The notes below the pieces were generated by a model, which was given only the letters and a program-made list of their open reading frames with translations, had not been told where the DNA came from and ran no database searches. From an uncultured Flavobacteriaceae bacterium (GTDB lineage Bacteria > Bacteroidota > Bacteroidia > Flavobacteriales > Flavobacteriaceae), in the NCBI GenBank assembly GCA_947502635.1, contig CANNAN010000001.1:665246-729245 (forward strand): DNA of 64,000 nt, given 5' to 3'. Positions within the stretch are counted from its first letter, which is position 1. Every line of letters begins with the position of its first letter. A program made the position numbers and the translations under genes. Below are positions 43,159 to 51,316 of the stretch, piece by piece.

Positions 43159-43557
43159 TTAATCTATAATAGTACATTGGTCTAATTTAACTTGTTCTAG
43201 TATATCATCATAACCAATACACCTCCCTTTTATTTTTATTTTTGAATCAATATTATATGATGTCTCGAGAGGTTCATTAAACGCACAATATACATTATCA
43301 TTTAAGGTTAAATCTTTAGTGTTTAATTCTGTAATCTGTCCATGAATCTCAACTGTTTTATTCAAATATTTCTTTTCTGATGCTTCTATAGCTCCTGAAA
43401 ACTCAGTATTAATTTCATTTGCTGATATAGAAAAAACGGGTTGTTCTCCTTCAATGTTACGATGATCTTGATATATATAATTATATCCAAAAACAACAAG
43501 AAGAGTTAATAATATCAATATGATAGCACCTATACGTGCTTTTTTATTTTTAGTCAT
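43159..43557 (-). CDS. OB-fold (tRNA_anti-like) membrane-anchored protein
   Basis: ATG at 43557 (MTKNKKARIGAIILILLTLLVV) is preferred over 43596 because it gives a clean basic N-terminus with one transmembrane segment. The soluble part (ISANEINTEFSGAIEASEKKYLNKTVEIHGQITELNTKDLTLNDNVYCAF) fits the OB-fold tRNA_anti-like family, which is not known to bind tRNA in most cases. It follows the ECF sigma gene and precedes DUF5777. Function unknown. Confidence 0.7.
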   Translation of the reverse strand: MTKNKKARIGAIILILLTLLVVFGYNYIYQDHRNIEGEQPVFSISANEINTEFSGAIEASEKKYLNKTVEIHGQITELNTKDLTLNDNVYCAFNEPLETSYNIDSKIKIKGRCIGYDDILEQVKLDQCTIID

Positions 43558-43592
43558 TTTTTTTTTTAAATATATTAGATTATAATTGAAAG

Positions 43593-44231
43593 TCAAAGGT
43601 TTTTCATGACATAATCGACTAAATCATCACATTTTGAAAAACCAAATTCAAAAATATTGGGTTTTTGGGATAATTTATACAATTTATCTTTAAGCATATG
43701 TTTGGCACGATGAATTCTTACTTTTACATTGCTTACAGAGACATCTAAACAATCACTAATGTCTTTAATGGACATGTTTTCAACTTCGCTTAACATATAG
43801 ATGACCCGATATTTCTCAGGAAGGCTTTCAATGGTTTTTTCTAAAATCCATTTTGCTTCCTTTTGTATGATCGCTTTTTCTGGGTTCATGTCTTTTGACT
43901 CTTCAACTACTGGGTTTGTAGCTTTTTTAATTTGGTTGGACCTTAATTCTCGTAGCGCTTCATTGATGCCTATTCTAATTAACCATGTAGAGAATTGAGA
44001 TTTTCCATTAAATTGGTGAAGTTTTTCATAAGCTCTTATATAGGTATCTTGCATGACATCTTTAATTAGCGCTTCATCATTTATATAACTTTTTATAACT
44101 CTATATAATTTTTGATTATTTCTACGCATTAAGATTTCGTACAAACCTTTTTCACCACTTAGTACTTTCTTAATGACATCAAAATCAAGAACCTTATGAT
44201 TTTTATAATCATCAATTTTTATAACTTCCAT
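43593..44231 (-). CDS. ECF-type RNA polymerase sigma factor
   Basis: The 212-residue protein has region 2 (KLYRVIKSYINDEALIKDVMQDTYIRAYEKLHQFNGKSQFSTWLIRIGINEALRELR) and region 4 (LPEKYRVIYMLSEVENMSIKDISDCLDVSVSNVKVRIHRAKHMLKDKL). It is the first gene of the minus-strand module 44231-41263 and probably controls it. No anti-sigma factor is evident in the operon; the OB-fold membrane protein is a possible regulator, but this is only a guess. Confidence 0.9.
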   Translation of the reverse strand: MEVIKIDDYKNHKVLDFDVIKKVLSGEKGLYEILMRRNNQKLYRVIKSYINDEALIKDVMQDTYIRAYEKLHQFNGKSQFSTWLIRIGINEALRELRSNQIKKATNPVVEESKDMNPEKAIIQKEAKWILEKTIESLPEKYRVIYMLSEVENMSIKDISDCLDVSVSNVKVRIHRAKHMLKDKLYKLSQKPNIFEFGFSKCDDLVDYVMKNL

Positions 44232-44269
44232 TAGTCTGCTTTTTTCTTTAGATCGGATAATTCGTAAAA

Positions 44270-44289
44270 AGTTACAAAATTTTGTAACT
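44270..44289. repeat. Perfect 20-base palindrome between divergent genes
   Basis: AGTTACAAAA and its reverse complement TTTTGTAACT are directly adjacent, flanked by A-runs and T-runs. It lies between the ECF sigma gene and the divergent membrane-protein gene. It could be a dimeric regulator site; a T-run after it on the + strand also gives terminator character. Confidence 0.45.
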
Positions 44290-44330
44290 CTTTTTTTGTT
44301 TCTGCATCTAAAGCGTGTAATGAACTAAAA

Positions 44331-44684
44331 ATGAGAATTATGAATGTAAAAGATTTGCTTAAGTATACGTATGGTTTAGTCCCTATTGTTGCAGGGTTAG
44401 ACAAGTTTACCAATATTTTGACTGATTGGACTCAGTATCTGGATTCAGGTTTACAAGACATTTTGCCTTTTGATACTTCAATTTTTATGATAATTGTTGG
44501 AGTTATTGAAGTTATAGCAGGAATTTTAGTGTTCGTTAAAACTAAAATAGGAGCCACAGTCGTTGCTGCTTGGTTAGCACTTATTGCAATAATACTAATT
44601 TTTAGCGGACACTTTTTAGATGTAGCTGTTAGAGATTTAGTAATGGCCGTTGGGGCTTATACTTTGGTGAAATTATCGAGTTAA
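44331..44684 (+). CDS. Small integral membrane protein (DoxX-like)
   Basis: The 117-residue protein has four hydrophobic segments and begins MRIMNVKDLLKYTYGLVPIVAGLDKFTNILTDW; the second methionine (44340) is an equally likely start. The YGLVPIVAGLDKF segment and the overall four-helix pattern fit DoxX-like membrane proteins. It is monocistronic and divergent from the ECF sigma operon. Function unknown. Confidence 0.7.
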   Translation: MRIMNVKDLLKYTYGLVPIVAGLDKFTNILTDWTQYLDSGLQDILPFDTSIFMIIVGVIEVIAGILVFVKTKIGATVVAAWLALIAIILIFSGHFLDVAVRDLVMAVGAYTLVKLSS

Positions 44685-44746
44685 AGAACAATTTTTGCTC
44701 ATAGTGAATACATATTACTTCTCATTATTCACTATGAGCTTACACT

Positions 44747-45283
44747 TTATAGAGCTACTTTTGCATTGTGATTTTCTAAAAGCTCTATGTAGTCATCCAT
44801 TTTAAATTCTGAAGCTTTAAAACTATTAGACCTTTTCTTTGATTGTTCTTGTCTGGTGATACTTCTTGAAAAACGACGGATACTTTGTTCAGAATCTAAT
44901 ATAATACCAGGTACTGGCACATTTTTACCATTTTCATCTTTGGCTACCATTGTGAAATAAGAAGAATTACAATGTTTTTTATGCCCCGTTTGAATATTTT
45001 CCGATTCAACACGCACTCCGATAACCATAGATGTTCTACCTGTATAATTAACAGATGCTTTTAATGTTACTAATTCGCCAACATCTATAGGGTTTAAAAA
45101 ATCTACTTTATTAACAGATGCAGTCACACAATAATTTCTAGAGTGTTTCGATGCACAAGCAAATGCTATTTGATCCATTAAGTTTAAAATATAACCACCA
45201 TGAATTTTTCCGCTAAAGTTTGAATGTGAAGGCAGCATTAATTCCGAAATGGTAATTTGTGATTCTTTGATACTTTTAAACAT
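44747..45283 (-). CDS. Acyl-CoA thioesterase (hotdog fold)
   Basis: The 178-residue protein has a hotdog domain with HSNFSGKIHGGYILNLMDQIAFACASKHSRNYCVTASVNKVDF (active-site aspartate in LMDQ) and YTGRTSMVIGVRVESE. It matches cytoplasmic acyl-CoA thioesterases of the YciA/BFIT type, which hydrolyse acyl-CoA. The start lies 5 bases downstream of the DUF3307 gene, on the same strand, so it may belong to the SatD-DUF3307 transcription unit. Confidence 0.87.
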   Translation of the reverse strand: MFKSIKESQITISELMLPSHSNFSGKIHGGYILNLMDQIAFACASKHSRNYCVTASVNKVDFLNPIDVGELVTLKASVNYTGRTSMVIGVRVESENIQTGHKKHCNSSYFTMVAKDENGKNVPVPGIILDSEQSIRRFSRSITRQEQSKKRSNSFKASEFKMDDYIELLENHNAKVAL

Positions 45284-45288
45284 ATATT

Positions 45289-45990
45289 TTAAGTTAGCAC
45301 AGTGTATGTAATACCTGTGATTATTGCTATTCCAAAACTAATTAAAGTGCCTATTAAAATATATTCTGTAAGCTGTCTATCTTTAGACTCTTTTAAATCT
45401 CCAAATCTAAAAACTGACTTTGCAGTAATTAAAAATCCAACAGCCTCCCAGTGATTTAAAATTATAAATATAAACACTAAAACACGCTCTAAAATACCAA
45501 TATATTTACCTGCATCCTTAAGAGACTCGTTATTTTTAGTAAGTTCTGAAATATTCCACTTTAAAAAAATGGTTTTCATAATTATAGAGACAGGAATTGT
45601 TAAAAATGATAGACAGGTTAATAGCAAAAGATGGTCTTCGGTTATAAAAGCCCCTAGATGGAATGTATTACCTGAATAGAGAAAATAGCATCCAATAATC
45701 ACTAAAATATGAAGTAATTGATCTATAAAAAATAACAACCGTTTTGTTTTTTTCTTTTGAAAAACAAGTTTCAAACCATCAATTATAAGATGCGAAATAC
45801 CTATAGTTACTACATAAGGCCATAGTGAAATATCCCAAAGTAATACTATTATTAGTACGACATGAATTAATATATGTAAATACAGTTTTGGTGATTTTAA
45901 TTTTTTCTTTTCTTTTTCTTGAACCCATTTTTGGGGTTGCAGAAAAAAATCACCGAATAAGTGAGCTAGTAAAAGTTTAAGTAGTATCAT
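45289..45990 (-). CDS. DUF3307 integral membrane protein
   Basis: The 233-residue protein has about six transmembrane segments and begins MILLKLLLAHLFGDFFLQPQKWVQEKEKKK, with LHILIHVVLIIVLLWDISLWPYVVTIGISHLIIDGLKL, typical of DUF3307. It overlaps the SatD-like gene by 4 bases. DUF3307 membrane proteins commonly pair with SatD, but their biochemical role is not established. It may be repressed through the palindrome array before satD. Confidence 0.82.
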   Translation of the reverse strand: MILLKLLLAHLFGDFFLQPQKWVQEKEKKKLKSPKLYLHILIHVVLIIVLLWDISLWPYVVTIGISHLIIDGLKLVFQKKKTKRLLFFIDQLLHILVIIGCYFLYSGNTFHLGAFITEDHLLLLTCLSFLTIPVSIIMKTIFLKWNISELTKNNESLKDAGKYIGILERVLVFIFIILNHWEAVGFLITAKSVFRFGDLKESKDRQLTEYILIGTLISFGIAIITGITYTVLT

Positions 45991-46616
45991 GTTAAGGCAT
46001 TTATTTTTTTTCTGTACATAAGGTCTAATTCCTTAATTTCATCCAGGTGCGCTCTTTTTTGTCTAGTACTAACTGCATTTTGGTTTATACCTATAAGCTT
46101 TCCTAGTTCGCTTTGTAATTCATCGGGTCTTTCTATACCAAGCTTAACAATTTCTGCCAGATTTACGGTCCAGCTGTCCATAGATATAAGCGCTAACTTG
46201 AAATATAAATTAAGTTCATGATTTATCTCAGAATGATTTGTTTTAATACGTAGATTTTGTTTTTCTTTTTTCAAAGTTTCTAGCGTTTCTCCAGAAAATA
46301 TAAAGGCTTCCCCGTTAGATTCTGTTACATGTTCACCTTCATAGGTTTTATTACCAATGCCAATAGCTAACCGAACATCTAACCCTTGAATGGATTTTAT
46401 GCAAGCTTTTATATAAATTGCAGCCATAAAGCTTGAACAAATATCTTTAATTTCTATTTGAAAACTGTCCCCACGATATATTTCCCAGTACGCCTTGTCT
46501 GCACTTAAAGAGGATAATGCGTTTTTTAAAGCTTTTATCCATACTTCTGGGTTTGTTTGGGCTCTAGACTTAATAATATCGCCTGTTATGACGCTTGTTA
46601 TTATGTTTGATATCAT
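45987..46616 (-). CDS. SatD-family protein
   Basis: The 209-residue protein has the SatD pattern: MISNIITSVITGDIIKSR at the start, EIYRGDSFQIEI, LDVRLAIGIGNKTYEGEHVTESNGEAFIFSGETLE in the middle. Its C-terminus (ELQSELGKLIGINQNAVSTRQKRAHLDEI) reads like a helix-turn-helix. A DNA-binding autoregulator is therefore plausible. It is the first gene of the pair with DUF3307 and starts 3 bases from the first of five phased palindromes (46619-46750). Original naming comes from the Streptococcus mutans acid-tolerance locus; the role here is unknown. Confidence 0.8.
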   Translation of the reverse strand: MISNIITSVITGDIIKSRAQTNPEVWIKALKNALSSLSADKAYWEIYRGDSFQIEIKDICSSFMAAIYIKACIKSIQGLDVRLAIGIGNKTYEGEHVTESNGEAFIFSGETLETLKKEKQNLRIKTNHSEINHELNLYFKLALISMDSWTVNLAEIVKLGIERPDELQSELGKLIGINQNAVSTRQKRAHLDEIKELDLMYRKKINALT

Positions 46617-46618
46617 AA

Positions 46619-46750
46619 TATCACGTTTTTATATGATAAACAAAAATATCACATTTTTATGTGATAAACAAATATATCGCATAATTGTGTGATAATGTGT
46701 AATATCACGTATTTGTGTGATAAAGTAATATATCATGCTTTTATGTGATA
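46619..46750 (-). repeat. Five 28-bp-phased palindromic repeats upstream of satD
   Basis: Five copies of TATCAC-N8-GTGATA start at 46619, 46647, 46675, 46703 and 46731, exactly 28 bases apart. Each is 20 bases long with an 8-base AT-rich spacer between. Copy 1 has ATGATA on the right, copy 3 TATCGC on the left and copy 5 TATCAT on the left; the rest are perfect. The array fills the 145 bases between rmuC and the SatD start, so it is probably an operator array over the satD promoter. Confidence 0.85.
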
Positions 46751-46761
46751 AAACGGGGCTA

Positions 46762-48081
46762 TTAATGGTCTTCTTCTGCTCGTTTTATAATGGCTTCAGG
46801 TAATGCCTTTTTAGCTTTAGCTCCCATTTTTTTTAGTTTTTCAACACTGGTAACCAAATTACCTTTACCATCAACTAACTTGTTCATTGCCGCAGAATAA
46901 TCAGTTTTTGCAGCATCAATTTTTTTACCTACACCAGTTAAATCTTTTACTAGTCCTTCAAATTTATCATATAAGGCGCCTGCTTGTCTGGCTATTTCTA
47001 TGGCATTACGTTGTTGTTTTTCATTATTCCACATGGAATCAATAGTACGGAGTGTAGCTAGTAACGTGGATGGGGTTACAATAACAATGTTTTTCTCGAA
47101 AGCCTTATTGTATATAACGTTGTCTTCGTTTACAGCAACAGCGAAAGCAGGTTCTATAGGAATAAACATAAGTACAAAATCTGGTGATTCTATATCATAT
47201 AAATCTTGATAATTTTTTTCTGAAAGTTGATCGACATGTTTTCTAATAGAATTAACATGTGCTTTTAAAAATGGTATTTTATCGTCATCTTCAGCATTTA
47301 CTAAACGTTCGTAATCTGTTAAGGATACTTTAGAATCGATAATCATTTTTTTATTATCTGGAAGATGCAAAACAACATCAGGTAGCACTCTAGAGCCATC
47401 GTCTAAGGTAAAGCTTTGTTGTACAAAATACTCTCTGTCTTTTTCAAGTCCAGATTTTTCAAGCACCCGTTCTAAAACCAATTCCCCCCAATTTCCTTGC
47501 ATTTTACTATCACCTTTTAAAGCTCTGGTTAAGTTGGTGGCTTCCTTGGTCATTTGTTGATTTAGGTCTTTTAGGCCCAACAACTGTTCTTTTAAAGCAG
47601 AATGCATACTAATACTTTCCTTTTGAGTTAAATCTACTTTTTCCTCAAAGGTTTTGATTTTTTCCTGTAAAGGGTTTAAAATATTTTTGATGTTCTCTTT
47701 ATTCTGAAGTGTGAATTTCTCAGACTTTTCATCTAATATTTTAGTAGCTAACAATTCGAAATCTTTACGTAATTGTTCCTGACGTTCTTCTATTTCCTTA
47801 TCACGTTTTAAGTTTAACTGTTGAAGGTTTTCGTACTCCGTGTTTTTCCTGGTTAACTCGGTATTTAAAAACTCTTTTTCTCTTCTTATATCCTCACGTT
47901 CATTTTCAATCTTACTTAAGTTTTGTTTTAGTGCATCTATTGTTGCGTTCATTTGATTTTGACGTTCTTCCAACGTGCTTTTTTCACTTTTACTTTTTAG
48001 TTTAGTGAATAAGATGCCTAAATATCCGCCAATAGCTGAGGAAATAAGTATGGAAATTATAAGAATGAGATTGTCGTTCAT
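46762..48081 (-). CDS. rmuC: DNA recombination protein RmuC
   Basis: The 439-residue protein has an N-terminal transmembrane segment (about 4-24), a long coiled coil (about 30-165) and the RmuC nuclease-like domain with GNWGELVLERVLEKSGLEKDREYF, DVVLHLPDNKKMIIDSKVSLTDYERL and LMFIPIEPAFAVA. It limits DNA inversions at short repeats. Length is in the normal range. Monocistronic, 11 bases after the palindrome array at its 3' end. Confidence 0.93.
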   Translation of the reverse strand: MNDNLILIISILISSAIGGYLGILFTKLKSKSEKSTLEERQNQMNATIDALKQNLSKIENEREDIRREKEFLNTELTRKNTEYENLQQLNLKRDKEIEERQEQLRKDFELLATKILDEKSEKFTLQNKENIKNILNPLQEKIKTFEEKVDLTQKESISMHSALKEQLLGLKDLNQQMTKEATNLTRALKGDSKMQGNWGELVLERVLEKSGLEKDREYFVQQSFTLDDGSRVLPDVVLHLPDNKKMIIDSKVSLTDYERLVNAEDDDKIPFLKAHVNSIRKHVDQLSEKNYQDLYDIESPDFVLMFIPIEPAFAVAVNEDNVIYNKAFEKNIVIVTPSTLLATLRTIDSMWNNEKQQRNAIEIARQAGALYDKFEGLVKDLTGVGKKIDAAKTDYSAAMNKLVDGKGNLVTSVEKLKKMGAKAKKALPEAIIKRAEEDH

Positions 48082-48179
48082 TTATTTAAAAAAAATATAT
48101 ACTCAAAGATAATTTTTTTGAACGGAAGACAGAAGGAGGGGGCGCTAAATATTTTGGAATTTAGAATTTGTTTTAAATT

Positions 48180-48974
48180 TTATTTTTTCACACGAAAGCT
48201 ACCTGTATTATCATCAAAAACAATCAGATCTTTAGGGAACAAGTCATTAAAAGTACCTTTTTCTATAAGATTAGATGGTTGATCAATAATAACAGTATCC
48301 TTAGTCATAACAATTAAAGTGTCACACAATTGAATGGCTAAATCTATTTCGTGAGAAGAAAATAGTATAGTTTTATTGGTTTCTTTGGCGAGTTTTTGAA
48401 GTAGTTTTAAAATATAAGCCTTGTGGTACATATCTAAATGCGTGGTGGGCTCATCCAGAATAATTAAGTCAGTATCCTGCACTAAAGCACGAGCAATCAT
48501 GACCTTTTGTAATTGACCATCACTAAGTTCATAGCATTTTTTATATTTTAAATCGTCAATATTTGTTTGAAGCAAACATTGATTTATAATTTGAAAATCT
48601 TCTTTGGTTAAACTACCAACCCAATTCGTATAAGGTTGTCTGCCCAAAGCAACCAATTCAAAAACAGTGAGGTTTTTTGAACCCAAAGGTTCTGTAAGTA
48701 CTAAGCTTAATGCTTTAGCTAAATTTATATTTGAATAATTTTCTAAGATCGTATTATTAATGGTGATACTTCCATCTAGTTTACGCTGTACATTAGTAAG
48801 TGTTCGTAACAATGTAGACTTTCCAATACCATTTGCTCCAATAAGACCAACAAGTTCACCTTTATGTAATTCAATATTAATGTTGGAGGAGATAACCGTT
48901 TTAGCTTTTTTAGAAGCATAACCAATGGTTAAATCCTGAGTTTTTAAAACGATATGTGATTTATTTTTTGTCAT
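48180..48974 (-). CDS. btuD: ABC transporter ATPase, probable cobalamin importer (BtuD-like)
   Basis: ATG at 48974 is preferred over a TTG at 48983. The protein of about 264 residues has Walker A GANGIGKST, signature LSDGQLQKVMIARAL and Walker B LIILDEPTTHLD. It has the FecE/BtuD pattern of siderophore and cobalamin importers. It follows btuC and btuF on the same strand, close to cob genes, so cobalamin is the likely substrate; ferric siderophores or haem are alternatives. Confidence 0.85.
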   Translation of the reverse strand: MTKNKSHIVLKTQDLTIGYASKKAKTVISSNINIELHKGELVGLIGANGIGKSTLLRTLTNVQRKLDGSITINNTILENYSNINLAKALSLVLTEPLGSKNLTVFELVALGRQPYTNWVGSLTKEDFQIINQCLLQTNIDDLKYKKCYELSDGQLQKVMIARALVQDTDLIILDEPTTHLDMYHKAYILKLLQKLAKETNKTILFSSHEIDLAIQLCDTLIVMTKDTVIIDQPSNLIEKGTFNDLFPKDLIVFDDNTGSFRVKK

Positions 48975-49047
48975 AAATTCCAATAGGAAAACTCCAAATT
49001 CTAAATATTTATAGTATTAGTCTTTTGTTTTTTATCTTTTTTCTATT

Positions 49048-50079
49048 TCAAAACATCATTTTTCGCTTTCTAACTAATAGCCAAATAATAACTGGTGCAC
49101 CAATTAAAGAGGTTATAGCATTTATTGGTAAGGTAAGGTCGCTTGAGGGTAATTGCGCAATAGTATCACAAATAAGCATGATAATAGCTCCAAATAAAAA
49201 AACTGCAGGCAATAATATTTTATGATTAGATGTGTTAAAAACTTGTCGTGTTAAATGTGGAATGGCTAAGCCAATAAATACAATAGGACCAGCAAAAGCG
49301 GTAATGGTTCCAGCTAACAAACTAGTCGCAATAATTATAAATAATCGGCTTGTTTTTAGATTTAATCCTAAGCTTTTCGCGTAATTTTCTCCTAACAATA
49401 AGGTGTTTAAGGCTTTTATTGAAACTAAGCTCATTAGAATACCTATAGTATATATTATAAAAAAGATAAATAATTCATACCATGTAAGATTCCCAATACT
49501 ACCAAAACCCCAAAAAACGTATTGCTGTAATTCTTCAGCAGAACTAAAAAAGGAGAGGACGCTAACCGTTGCTGTAGTAATACTGCCAAACATAAGACCT
49601 ATAATTAATATGGCCATCGTGTCTCTAACTTTGTTGGATATTATTAAAACTATAAGCAGCACTATAAAACTACCTAAACTAGCAGCAATAACGATACTCC
49701 ATTTAGAAGTAAGTATGCCTGCTAAAGTGCCACCAAAAATAGAAGCTCCCATTATAAGCAAAGCGACTCCTAAACTGGAACCAGATGTGATTCCTAAAAC
49801 AAAAGGACCTGCAAGTGGGTTTCTAAATAGGGTTTGCATAAGCAACCCAGATATCCCCAAGCCAGATCCAACAATTATGGCAGTGAAAGCCTTTGGTAAT
49901 CTGTATTCGTGAATAATATGTTGCCAAGATTCATTTCCTGTTGGATTTCCAATTAAACCATTAAAAACATCCTTAAAAGGAATAAAAACAGAGCCTAAGC
50001 TTATGTTAGTACAAAAAGATAGAAGAAGTACTAAAAGAAGTATTAAAAAAGGGAGTTTGTATGTTTTAGTTTCTGTCAA
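49048..50079 (-). CDS. btuC: ABC transporter permease, FecCD family (BtuC-like)
   Basis: The only good start is a TTG at 50079, directly after the TAG of the btuF-like gene, suggesting coupled translation. The 343-residue protein has about 10 transmembrane segments and FecCD motifs (EYRLPKAFTAIIVGSGLGISGLLMQTLFRNPLAGPFVLGITSGSSLGVALLI; GPIVFIGLAIPHLTRQVF). It forms the membrane channel of a BtuC2D2-type importer. Cobalamin specificity is inferred from context. Confidence 0.88.
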   Translation of the reverse strand: MTETKTYKLPFLILLLVLLLSFCTNISLGSVFIPFKDVFNGLIGNPTGNESWQHIIHEYRLPKAFTAIIVGSGLGISGLLMQTLFRNPLAGPFVLGITSGSSLGVALLIMGASIFGGTLAGILTSKWSIVIAASLGSFIVLLIVLIISNKVRDTMAILIIGLMFGSITTATVSVLSFFSSAEELQQYVFWGFGSIGNLTWYELFIFFIIYTIGILMSLVSIKALNTLLLGENYAKSLGLNLKTSRLFIIIATSLLAGTITAFAGPIVFIGLAIPHLTRQVFNTSNHKILLPAVFLFGAIIMLICDTIAQLPSSDLTLPINAITSLIGAPVIIWLLVRKRKMMF

Positions 50080-51222
50080 CTATTCCAAGCGTTTAAAAAA
50101 GTAAAGTTCGTAATCATTTAATAATTCGGGATGTGCAATTTTTATAATATCTTTTAAAACTAAGTCTGGCCTTAAAGTACCCAATTCGTAGTAAAGTAAG
50201 CCTCCTTTAGCACCTTTTCTTTTGGTATAGGTATATACATTGTTATTTTTATAGGCATTAAAAAACGTATAACCTTTATGGTTGTCTTGCATTTGTTTTT
50301 TAGTATCAAAGCTTCCAACACCTACCCATAGTTCTGCGTTTTGTGCTTTTTCCAATACATTTTCAAAGTTTAATTGAGAACTTCCTTTATTATTATTTTC
50401 TTTCCAAATATAGTCTGTATTTGCGTCTTCTAAATATTTTGCAATAAAACTTTGACCACCAGGAATATGCCATACGTCTTTAAATGATGAACCAGACATG
50501 ATTGTTGGTTTTTTATTTGTAGTTTTGGCTGCTTCTTTTGCTTTTAAATAATTGGTTTCAATGGTTTTAAAGATAGAATCAGCCTGACTTTCTTTGTTAT
50601 AAAATGCGGCTATAAATTTTATCCATTCAGCTTTTCCTAAAGGGTGTTGTTCCGTCCAGGCACCATCGAGAACAACAGGAATTCCTAATTTTTCTATTTG
50701 ATCTAATTTTGTATTGACACCATTAACAGAGAAACCGAGTACTAATTCGGGATTTAACTCTAAAAGTAATTCGATATTAATCTCTAAATCGTTACCTAAA
50801 TCTTTAATCTCTCCGTTATCTACTCGTGCTCTAGTTTTTTCAGAACAAATGTATTTTGTATTAGGAAAACCAATTAAACTAGTATCTATTCCTAAATATT
50901 CTAAAGCAGGAATGTTAGTTGTAGAAACAGCTACAAGTGTTTTAATAGGAGTTTCTATTATTTTGGTTCCTGGATCATGATTTGGTCGTTTTTGACCTTT
51001 TTTTACTAATAAATAAGTAAAAGTCTTATTGCTATTTGGCCATGCAGAATTAACAATTACTTTTTTGTAATCTTTATAATGCGTTATCGAGAATCCTTTA
51101 GCATAACTTATCGTTTCTTCTATTCCTTCAGGTTTATTTATAGGAATTGATACTTGTTGTTTTTCTTCTTTGCAGGATATAAGAAGGGTAAAGCATAATA
51201 TTAAAAGAATTGAAAAACGCAT
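50080..51222 (-). CDS. btuF: Substrate-binding lipoprotein, probable cobalamin-binding (BtuF-like)
   Basis: The 380-residue protein has a lipoprotein signal MRFSILLILCFTLLISC and the class III periplasmic-binding fold (LVAVSTTNIPALEYLGIDTSLIGFPNTKYI, INIELLLELNPELVLGFS, MSGSSFKDVWHIPGGQSFIAKYLEDANTDYIW). It is longer than E. coli BtuF (about 266) as is common in Bacteroidetes. It is the first gene of the btuFCD operon and divergent from the DUF71 gene. It would deliver substrate to BtuC2D2. Confidence 0.85.
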   Translation of the reverse strand: MRFSILLILCFTLLISCKEEKQQVSIPINKPEGIEETISYAKGFSITHYKDYKKVIVNSAWPNSNKTFTYLLVKKGQKRPNHDPGTKIIETPIKTLVAVSTTNIPALEYLGIDTSLIGFPNTKYICSEKTRARVDNGEIKDLGNDLEINIELLLELNPELVLGFSVNGVNTKLDQIEKLGIPVVLDGAWTEQHPLGKAEWIKFIAAFYNKESQADSIFKTIETNYLKAKEAAKTTNKKPTIMSGSSFKDVWHIPGGQSFIAKYLEDANTDYIWKENNNKGSSQLNFENVLEKAQNAELWVGVGSFDTKKQMQDNHKGYTFFNAYKNNNVYTYTKRKGAKGGLLYYELGTLRPDLVLKDIIKIAHPELLNDYELYFFKRLE

Positions 51223-51316
51223 GGAAAAGTAATTAAGGTCTAAAGGTCTTTATTTTTTTTGTAAAACTATAGTCTTACTAGTAATTAAAACTATTTTTGG
51301 TGCTTTAAAATAAATT

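Noticed and set aside
46619..46750. CRISPR-like array
   Set aside because: The five repeats have a constant period of 28 bases, but the 8-base linkers are AT-rich and similar, not unique 30-base spacers, and no cas genes are present.
49403..49912. 169-codon open frame on the + strand
   Set aside because: It is antisense to the btuC gene, whose membrane topology and FecCD motifs are clear; the + frame has no recognisable domain.
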